The position numbers and the translations under genes are program-made. Below the pieces are notes generated by a model that had not been told where the DNA came from, searched no databases, and saw nothing but the letters and a program-made list of their open reading frames with translations. From Candidatus Rokuibacteriota bacterium (lineage in GTDB: Bacteria; Methylomirabilota; Methylomirabilia; Rokubacteriales; CSP1-6), in assembly GCA_003220685.1 (NCBI GenBank), contig QHTE01000072.1:1-42007 (forward strand): a stretch of DNA of 42,007 nucleotides. Direction: 5' to 3'. Positions 24,647-30,809 of this stretch are shown here, piece after piece (within the stretch, counting starts at the first letter, position 1; every line of letters begins with the position of its first letter).

Positions 24647-26236
24647 ATGCGACCGACTCTTCGTTCACGATTCCTGACCGGGTGCCTCGTGCTGGCGGTT
24701 GCGGCGGCGCTCGTCCCCGCGGCCGACGCGCAGAAGCGCGGCGGCACGCTGACGATCGTCCGGCCGACGGACCCCGTCTCGCTCGACCCGAACCTCGAGA
24801 CGACGGCGCCGGGCGCGTGGGTCTACTTCAACATGCTCGAGGGGCTCCTGACGCTCGACGACAAGATGCAGGTCAAGCCGCTGCTGGCGACCTCGTACGA
24901 GGTGATGTCACCGACCAAGGTGCGCTTCAAGCTGCGCCCGGGCGTGAAGTTCCACGACGGTACGCCGTTCAACGCGGCCGCGGTGAAGTTCACCTTCGAC
25001 CGGGCGCTGCGCGGCACGCCGCCCGCGCGCTGGGCCAGCCTCGCCGGCTCTCTCGACGGCGCCGAGGTGGTCGACGACCTCACGGTCGACGTCGTCACCA
25101 GGGAGCCCTACGGCCCGATCCTCCGCACCCTGGCGATGTACTGCATGGGGATGGTCTCGCCCACCGCCGTGCAGAAGATGGGCGCCGACTTCAGCCGGGC
25201 ACCGGTCGGCACCGGGCCGTTCAAGTTCGTCGAGTGGAAGACCAACACCCACGTGATCATCGAGCGCAACCCGGACTACTGGGGCGACCGGGCGCTGGTC
25301 GACCGCGTCGTCTTCAAGGTCGTCCCGGAGGAAGGCGCGCGCATGATCGCGCTCCAGACCGGCGACGCCGACATGGTCCTCTTCCCCTCGCCCGCCCAGC
25401 TGCCGGCGCTCCGAAAGGACCCGAAGTTCACGGTCCACGAGACGACCGGCATCCGCGTCGTCTTCGTGGGGCTCCACGCCGGGATGCCGCCGCTCGACGA
25501 CGTGCGCGTGCGCCAGGCGCTCCTGCACGCCGTCGATCGCAAGGCCATCCTCGACAACATCATGGAAGGCTCGGCGGGGCCCGCGCTCGGCGTCCTGGCG
25601 CCCGGGGTGTTCGGCTTCAAGGACATGCATCTCGACCGCCTCTATCCGTTCGATCGCGCGAAGGCCAAGGCGCTCCTGGCCCAGGCCGGCTGGACGCCGG
25701 GCTCCGACGGGATCATGGTCAAGGGCGGCCAGCGCCTGTCGCTCTCCTGGCTGGCCGCGCGCGGCCGCTATCCGAAGGACGGCGAGATCACCGAGGCGAT
25801 CCAGGCCATGTTCAAGGAGGTCGGCGTCGAGGCGAAGGTGCAGGTGCTCGAGTGGGCCGCCGTGTTCCAGCAGCTCCGCGGCGCCACGTTCAACCACCAC
25901 GTCTTCACGCTCGGCTGGGTGACGTCCAACGCCGACGCGGACTACTCGCTCTACGCGCTCTTCCACAGCAAGCAAGCGCCCCCGACTGGCTGGAACACCT
26001 CGCGCTACGCGAACGCGCGGGTGGACGCGCTCGTCGAGCAGGCGCGGCGCAGCCTGAACCAGACCGAGCGCGAGAAGCTCTACGGCGAGGTGCAGGACAT
26101 CGTGGCCAAGGAGATGGTGTGGATCCCGGTCTACACGACCAAGGAGATCATCGTCTCGCGGGCGAATGTGAAGGGCTTCCACATCCACCCGGTCGAATAC
26201 AACCTGACCCTGTCGAAGACCTGGATCGACAAGTAG
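24647..26236 (+). CDS. ABC transporter substrate-binding protein, oligopeptide (SBP_bac_5) type
   Basis: This is the periplasmic solute receptor of the uptake system, 529 residues. It begins with a signal peptide (MRPTLRSRF, hydrophobic LTGCLVLAVAAALVPAA, likely cleavage after ADA) without a clear lipobox. The mature part shows family landmarks: GGTLTIVRPTDPVSLDPN, LKLRPGVKFHDGTPFNAAAVKFTFDRAL (about 95-123), VGTGPFKFVEWK, ERNPDYWG and VRQALLHAVDRKAIL. The family binds peptides, but also opines, sugars, nickel and other ligands, so the substrate is open. AAGGAG lies 7-8 bases before the ATG. Two permease genes follow. Confidence 0.93.
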   Translation: MRPTLRSRFLTGCLVLAVAAALVPAADAQKRGGTLTIVRPTDPVSLDPNLETTAPGAWVYFNMLEGLLTLDDKMQVKPLLATSYEVMSPTKVRFKLRPGVKFHDGTPFNAAAVKFTFDRALRGTPPARWASLAGSLDGAEVVDDLTVDVVTREPYGPILRTLAMYCMGMVSPTAVQKMGADFSRAPVGTGPFKFVEWKTNTHVIIERNPDYWGDRALVDRVVFKVVPEEGARMIALQTGDADMVLFPSPAQLPALRKDPKFTVHETTGIRVVFVGLHAGMPPLDDVRVRQALLHAVDRKAILDNIMEGSAGPALGVLAPGVFGFKDMHLDRLYPFDRAKAKALLAQAGWTPGSDGIMVKGGQRLSLSWLAARGRYPKDGEITEAIQAMFKEVGVEAKVQVLEWAAVFQQLRGATFNHHVFTLGWVTSNADADYSLYALFHSKQAPPTGWNTSRYANARVDALVEQARRSLNQTEREKLYGEVQDIVAKEMVWIPVYTTKEIIVSRANVKGFHIHPVEYNLTLSKTWIDK

Positions 26237-26258
26237 GCTTGCGCCCCGGAGGCGGCGG

Positions 26259-27182
26259 ATGCTGACGTTCGTCGTCCGCCGCCTCCTCCTCGCCGTGCCC
26301 GTGCTGCTCGGCGTGGTGTTCGTGGTCATGCTCACGGTCGATCTCCTGCCGGGCGACGCGGTCACCTTGATGCTCGGCGAGCACGCCACCAAGGACGCCG
26401 TCGCCAAGCTCCGCGACCATCTCGGGCTCGACAAGCCGTTCCTGGTCCGCTACCTCGAATACGTCGGCCGGGTCGCGCGCGGCGACCTCGGCCGCTCGAT
26501 CCAGCAGAACCGTCCGGTGGTCTCGGAGCTGGCCGACACATGGCCGGCGACGCTCCAGCTGACGGTCGCGGCGCTCGTGCTGGCGGCGGGCGCCGGCATC
26601 CTGGCGGGCGTCGCCTCGGCGGTGTGGCCCAACTCGGTCTTCGATGCGCTCGCCCGGCTGGGCTCGCTCTTCGGGCTGTCGATGCCGATCTTCTGGACGG
26701 GCCTGGTCCTGATCGTCGTCTTCTCGCTGTGGCTCAACTGGCTTCCGGTCGGCGGCGCCGGCTCATTGGCGCATCTGATCTTGCCGGCGGTGACGCTCGC
26801 GCTTCCGTCGGTCGCGATGATCTCCCGCATGACGCGCGCCGCGGTTCTCGACGTGCTGCGCGAGGACTACGTCCGGACGGCGCGCGCCAAGGGCGTCGGC
26901 GAGCTCTGGGTGCTCGGCCGGCACGCGCTGCGCAACGCGTTCATCCCGATCCTCACCCTGCTCGGGCTGCAGTCGGGGCAGCTCATGGGCGGCGCCGTGC
27001 TCACCGAGACGGTCTTCGCGTGGCCGGGGCTCGGCCGGCTCATGGTCAAGGCGATCTTCGCGCGCGACTACATCCTGCTGCAGGGCGCCGTGCTGGTCTT
27101 CGCGCTCGCGTTCGTCGTGATCAACCTCCTGGTCGACCTCTCGTACGGCCTGCTCGATCCGCGGATCGGACGCCAGGGATGA
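26259..27182 (+). CDS. ABC transporter permease, DppB type
   Basis: An inner-membrane permease of 307 residues with about six helices. The N-terminus MLTFVVRRLLLAVPVLLGVVFVVML and the periplasmic stretch LPGDAVTLMLGEHATKDAVAKLRDHLGLDKPFLVRY are typical of the DppB/OppB branch. The cytosolic EAA loop is EDYVRTARAKGVGELWVLGRHALRNAFIP, about residues 200-228. It starts 22 bases after the substrate-binding protein gene and is followed by a repeat-bearing 97-base gap and the DppC-type partner. Function follows from family and context. Confidence 0.94.
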   Translation: MLTFVVRRLLLAVPVLLGVVFVVMLTVDLLPGDAVTLMLGEHATKDAVAKLRDHLGLDKPFLVRYLEYVGRVARGDLGRSIQQNRPVVSELADTWPATLQLTVAALVLAAGAGILAGVASAVWPNSVFDALARLGSLFGLSMPIFWTGLVLIVVFSLWLNWLPVGGAGSLAHLILPAVTLALPSVAMISRMTRAAVLDVLREDYVRTARAKGVGELWVLGRHALRNAFIPILTLLGLQSGQLMGGAVLTETVFAWPGLGRLMVKAIFARDYILLQGAVLVFALAFVVINLLVDLSYGLLDPRIGRQG

Positions 27183-27187
27183 CGGTT

Positions 27188-27273
27188 TTGCGAGCCGCAG
27201 GACGTCGCGGGGCTGGGGCCCCGCCGGCCGAGGCGAGTCTAGTATCAGGATTGCGAGCCGCAGGACGTCGCGG
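27188..27273 (+). repeat. intergenic repeat, copy B plus tandem partial copy C
   Basis: The 97-base gap between the two permease genes holds two identical 23-base units (27188-27210 and 27251-27273, start to start 63 bases), each running from TTGCGAGCCGCAGG to GTCGCGG. The first is continued by the hairpin-forming core (27204-27235) that is shared with copy A at 24591-24621. The second copy ends just before the ribosome binding region of the DppC-type gene. This looks like a dispersed, non-coding repeat family that expanded locally. Confidence 0.75.
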
Positions 27274-27279
27274 CGAATC

Positions 27280-28113
27280 GTGACGGCCTGGAAGCGCTTC
27301 CTTCACAATCGGCTCGCCGTGGTGGGCCTGGCGCTGATCCTCGTGCTCGCGCTGAGCGCTGCGCTGGCACCCTGGCTCGCGCCGTACGATCCCACGCGGC
27401 AGAGCCTCATCGAGAAGCGGGCCACGCCCGGCGCCAAGTACTGGCTCGGCGCCGACGAGTTCGGTCGCGACATCCTTTCGCGGGTGATCTACGGCTCGCG
27501 GGTGGCGCTGCTGGTGGGCGTCCTATCCGTGCTGATCGCGCTGGCCGCCGGGCTCGTCCTCGGCACGATCGCCGGCTTCGCCGGCGGCTGGCTCGACGCG
27601 GTGATGATGCGGGGGATCGAGATCCTCCTGGCCTTTCCCTACCTGCTGCTGGCGCTCGCGATCGTCGCGGCGATGGGCACGGGTGCCCTGAACACGACGA
27701 TCGCGGTCGGCGTGTGGGGCATCCCGACGGTGACCCGGATGGTCCGCGGCTCGGTGCTGGCGCTGCGCGAGACCGAGTACGTGGGCGCCGCCCGCGCGCT
27801 CGGGGCGGCGACGCCGGCGCTCTTGAGGCGCCACATCCTGCCGAACGTCATCCCCGGGCTGGTCGTCTACGCGACCCTCTTCATGGCCAACGCCATTTTG
27901 CTGGAGGCGGCGCTGTCCTTCCTCGGCCTCGGCGTTCAGCCGCCGACCGCGTCGTGGGGGCTGATGGTCTCGACCGGGCGCGACGTCCTGCTGGTGGCTC
28001 CGCACGTGGCGACGGTGCCGGGCCTCGCGATCATGGTGGCCGTCCTGGCGTTCAATCTCGTGGGCGACGGGCTGCGCGACGCGCTCGACCCGCGAATGCG
28101 CGGAAGCGTCTGA
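27280..28113 (+). CDS. ABC transporter permease, DppC type
   Basis: The second inner-membrane permease has 277 residues from a GTG start. The short cytosolic N-terminus (MTAWKRFLHNRLAVVG) leads into the first helix. YDPTRQSLIEKRATPGAKYWLGADEFGRDILSRVIYGSR (about 46-84) is the hallmark of the DppC/OppC branch. The EAA loop is LRETEYVGAARALGAATPALLRRHILPNVIPG. The C-terminus GLRDALDPRMRGSV is also typical. Together with the DppB-type partner it forms the channel. No dppD/dppF ATPase genes follow, so the ATPases must come from another locus. Confidence 0.94.
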   Translation: MTAWKRFLHNRLAVVGLALILVLALSAALAPWLAPYDPTRQSLIEKRATPGAKYWLGADEFGRDILSRVIYGSRVALLVGVLSVLIALAAGLVLGTIAGFAGGWLDAVMMRGIEILLAFPYLLLALAIVAAMGTGALNTTIAVGVWGIPTVTRMVRGSVLALRETEYVGAARALGAATPALLRRHILPNVIPGLVVYATLFMANAILLEAALSFLGLGVQPPTASWGLMVSTGRDVLLVAPHVATVPGLAIMVAVLAFNLVGDGLRDALDPRMRGSV

Positions 28114-28139
28114 GGTATCATCCTGCCAGGAGGTGTCTC

Positions 28140-29024
28140 GTGGCGACACGTGCCTCTCTCCGTGAGCTGATCAGGCGCCCCACGCCCGTGACCGCGCCGC
28201 TGGTCCTGAATCCCTTGATGGCCCGCATGGCCGAGGCGGCGGGATTCCCGGCGGGCTACCTGGGCGGCGGCTCCACCGGCTATCAGAAGGTCGCGCTCGA
28301 GGCGAACCTGAACGTCACCGAGATGTGCCAGACCGCCGTCGACATCGGCGCCGTGTCGACGCTGCCCCTCATCCTCGACGGGGCGTGCGGCTACGGCGAT
28401 CCGATGCACATGCATCGCACGATCGGGATGAGCGAGGCGGCAGGCTTCCAGGCGATCGAGATCGAGGACCAGCTCGTCCCCAAGCGCGCCCACCATCACG
28501 CAGGGATCGAGCACATGATTCCGACGGAGCTGATGGCGGCCAAGGTGCGAGAGGCCGTGGCGGCACGGCGCAATCCGGATTTCCTGATCGCCGCGCGCAC
28601 CAACGCGATTCGCGCCAGCACCATGGACGACGCGCTCCGCCGCGGCGAGGCGTACCGCCGGGCGGGCGCCGATCTCCTCGTGCTCTCGATGGCGCACAAG
28701 CCGGAGCAGCTGCGGACGATTGCCGAGCGGCTCGGCGGCCCGCTGATGTACCTGGCAGGGCGCGGCGGCCTCGCGGGACTGGGGCTGACCCTGGCGGACC
28801 TCGGCGGGCTCGGCTACAAGATCGTCGCCGATCCCTCGACCCCGCTGCTGGCGGCGTACGCCGCCTGGAAGAAGGTCTACGAGGAGCTCGCCGACGGGTT
28901 CGGCGCCAATGCAAGGGGAAAGCCCGACTGGAGCCCGGTCGAGAAGGACATGCTGGGCGTCATCGATCTCGAGAAGCTGCTGGCGATCGAGCGCGCGACC
29001 GTGGAGAACGGCAAGCACTTATAG
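28140..29024 (+). CDS. isocitrate lyase/PEP mutase superfamily protein
   Basis: This TIM-barrel enzyme of 294 residues starts at GTG 28140 behind AGGAGGT. The Mg/substrate region LILDGACGYGDPMHMHRTI contains D80, and the neighbouring EIEDQ supplies acidic ligands (E109, D110). The active-site loop reads VPKRAHHHAG, where lyases have K(K/R)CGH, so the catalytic Cys is Ala (A117). Family members cleave or form C-C or P-C bonds of 2-oxo acids (methylisocitrate lyase, oxaloacetate decarboxylase, PEP mutase). Loss of the Cys points away from classic lyase chemistry and toward decarboxylase or hydrolase-type members. Substrate is unknown. It sits between the transporter and the oxygenase in the same operon. 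Confidence 0.87.
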   Translation: MATRASLRELIRRPTPVTAPLVLNPLMARMAEAAGFPAGYLGGGSTGYQKVALEANLNVTEMCQTAVDIGAVSTLPLILDGACGYGDPMHMHRTIGMSEAAGFQAIEIEDQLVPKRAHHHAGIEHMIPTELMAAKVREAVAARRNPDFLIAARTNAIRASTMDDALRRGEAYRRAGADLLVLSMAHKPEQLRTIAERLGGPLMYLAGRGGLAGLGLTLADLGGLGYKIVADPSTPLLAAYAAWKKVYEELADGFGANARGKPDWSPVEKDMLGVIDLEKLLAIERATVENGKHL

Positions 29025-29041
29025 ACATACGGAGAAAATCC

Positions 29042-30349
29042 ATGCTCTCGAGAGAAGATAACGAGCTGCTCTGCCGCGTCGGCGGCGGCACGGAGATGGG
29101 CGACCTGCTCCGCCAGTACTGGCTGCCGTTCCTGCCCTCCGCAGAGCTGCCCGAGCCCGATTGCCCGCCGAAGAAGGTCCGGCTGCTCGGCGAGGACCTC
29201 GTGGCCTTCCGCGACACGCGCGGCGACGTGGGACTGATGGCCGCGAACTGTCCGCATCGCGGCGCCTCGCTCTTCTTGGGCCGCAACGAGGAATGCGGGA
29301 TCCGCTGCGTCTATCACGGCTGGAAGTTCGACGTGTCCGGCCGGTGCGTCGACATGCCGAACGAGCCCGCCGAGAGCACCTTCAGGGACAAGGTGCGCGC
29401 CCGCGCCTATCCGTGCCGCGACGTCAACGGTGTCTTGTGGACGTACATGGGCCCGCGCGCCCAGGCGCCGGCGTTCCCCGCGTTCGAGGTCAACACCCTG
29501 CCGGCCGACCACGTCTATCCGCCGCTGCTGATGCTGGAGGAGTGCAACTGGGTCCAGGCGCTCGAGGGCGACATCGACTCCTCGCACATCGACTACGTCC
29601 ACGCCAAGCTCCGGCCGGACGTGAAGCAGCGCGGCACGTTCCACCAGGACAAGCGGCCGCGCCTCGAGGTCCTGACGACGGACTACGGCGCCTGCTACTC
29701 GGCCCGGCGCCGATGGGACGTCGACGGCCTCTACTGGCACCGCATCACGCAGTTCATCCTGCCGTTCTTCTCGATGATCGCCGCCAGCGATCCCAATCTC
29801 GTCTCGGCGCGCGCGTGGGTGCCGCTCGACGACAACTACAACCTCCAGATCATGATGCGCGGCCGGCTGGACCGGCCGGTGACCGATCAGGAGCGCGAGC
29901 AGACGCGCAACCCGTTCGCCGGCTGGGGCGGCTACGTCGAGGCGACGAGCGAGCCCTACACGCGCTACTACACGAAGGCGAACATCCACAACGACTACCT
30001 GCTCGACCGTCGGCTCGCGAAGAACGAGCTCATGATCGGGATCCCGTTCCTGGTCAACCTGCAAGACCGGGCGATGACCGAGACGATGGGACCGATCTAC
30101 GATCGCACCCAGGAGCACCTGGGCACGACCGACGCGATGGTCATCTTCGTTCGGCGCCGGCTGATCGAAGCCGCCCGAGCGCTCCGCGCGCACGGCGTGG
30201 TGCCCGCCAACGTCGACGACGGATCGATGTGCCGGGTGCGGCCGGCGTCCGTGCTCCTGCCCGAAGGCGATAGCTGGATCTCGGCGACCGAGAAGGCCCG
30301 CCAGTCGGACGCGGGCGTGCCGATCGCCTGGGTGCGGTTCGGCCAGTGA
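29042..30349 (+). CDS. Rieske non-haem iron oxygenase, large subunit (phthalate dioxygenase-like)
   Basis: The 435-residue oxygenase has an N-terminal Rieske domain with C70-x-H72 (NCPHRGAS) and C89-x2-H92 (CVYHGWKFD) holding the 2Fe-2S cluster. Its catalytic domain carries the mononuclear iron ligands in EGDIDSSHIDYVH (H182 and H187, with bridging D179). The N-terminus (LSREDNELLCRVGGGTEMGDLLRQYWLPF) is that of the phthalate 4,5-dioxygenase/single-subunit branch, which hydroxylates or demethylates aromatic acids using electrons from a separate reductase. No reductase or ferredoxin gene is in this window. The ATG has CGGAGAAAA upstream. The stop overlaps the next start (GTGA). Confidence 0.93.
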   Translation: MLSREDNELLCRVGGGTEMGDLLRQYWLPFLPSAELPEPDCPPKKVRLLGEDLVAFRDTRGDVGLMAANCPHRGASLFLGRNEECGIRCVYHGWKFDVSGRCVDMPNEPAESTFRDKVRARAYPCRDVNGVLWTYMGPRAQAPAFPAFEVNTLPADHVYPPLLMLEECNWVQALEGDIDSSHIDYVHAKLRPDVKQRGTFHQDKRPRLEVLTTDYGACYSARRRWDVDGLYWHRITQFILPFFSMIAASDPNLVSARAWVPLDDNYNLQIMMRGRLDRPVTDQEREQTRNPFAGWGGYVEATSEPYTRYYTKANIHNDYLLDRRLAKNELMIGIPFLVNLQDRAMTETMGPIYDRTQEHLGTTDAMVIFVRRRLIEAARALRAHGVVPANVDDGSMCRVRPASVLLPEGDSWISATEKARQSDAGVPIAWVRFGQ

Positions 30350-30615
30350 GCCACGCCGAGCCCGAGAGCGAGCGCGTGCGCGACCTCGCCTACTACGAGG
30401 CCGTGCCGTACCTGCTCGTGGTCGAGTCGGTCGAGCGCGGCGGTCGCTGGCTCCGCCGCGCGGAGTATCCGGAATTACCCGGATGCTTCGCCGAGGCGGA
30501 GTCGGCCGTCGAGGCGATCGAGAATCTCGAAAGCGAGAAACGGCGGCTCATCCGATCGATGTGGGACCGTCAGGTACCGATCCCCGCTCCCCGTCCTCCA
30601 CTTCGGAGCGCCTGA
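30346..30615 (+). CDS. HicB-like small protein, no HicA partner
   Basis: An 89-residue protein with the HicB-type fold pattern: a beta strand, then RAEYPELPGCFAEAESAVEAIENLESEKRRLI, then a short tail (PIPAPRPPLRSA). HicB is usually the antitoxin to the mRNA-cleaving HicA. No HicA-like gene (small, with the G-S/T-H motif) is found on either side. The GTG start overlaps the Rieske gene stop by 4 bases, so its translation is tied to the oxygenase. It may be an orphan regulator or a repurposed subunit. No C-terminal DNA-binding domain is visible in this short form. Confidence 0.75.
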   Translation: MSHAEPESERVRDLAYYEAVPYLLVVESVERGGRWLRRAEYPELPGCFAEAESAVEAIENLESEKRRLIRSMWDRQVPIPAPRPPLRSA

Positions 30616-30662
30616 ATACCGCGCCGGCCGGACCGTCTCTCTTACGTGTAACTGTTACGCAA

Positions 30663-30688
30663 CTGTCAGCTTCGGGTCCTGACAGGAC
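30663..30688. promoter_or_regulatory. upstream palindromes, candidate enhancer-binding site
   Basis: Two overlapping inverted repeats lie about 90-110 bases before the inferred transcription start at about 30771: CTGTCAG-N9-CTGACAG (30663-30685) and the perfect GTCCTG-A-CAGGAC (30676-30688). A further palindrome GTAAC-T-GTTAC is at 30648-30658, and another CTGTCAG half-site is at 30733-30739. The distance is typical for binding sites of sigma-54 activators. Confidence 0.5.
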
Positions 30689-30744
30689 GCAACACTCCTG
30701 ACCGTAGGTCCGCACAATCGAAGACTTGGCGGCTGTCAGGCGTC

Positions 30745-30759
30745 TGGCATACGAGTTGC
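30745..30759 (+). promoter_or_regulatory. sigma-54-type (-24/-12) promoter
   Basis: TGGCATACGAGTTGC matches the sigma-54 consensus TGGCAYR-N4-TTGC with exact spacing between the GG and GC elements. It lies 51 bases before the GTG at 30810, so transcription would start near 30771. The ribosome binding site AAAGGAGG (30795-30802) lies in the leader. Upstream palindromes at 30663-30688 support activator-dependent control. Confidence 0.65.
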
Positions 30760-30809
30760 GATGTGAGGCGGCCCGGATTCGGTTCGGCTCTTCAAAGGAG
30801 GCTGGTTCG

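Noticed and set aside
24566..27280. Insertion-sequence remnants explaining the intergenic repeats
   Set aside because: No transposase fragment, no terminal inverted repeats and no target duplication could be seen; the repeat is better described as a short dispersed element.
30346..30615. Complete HicAB toxin-antitoxin locus
   Set aside because: No HicA-sized frame with the expected motif exists within several hundred bases on either side.
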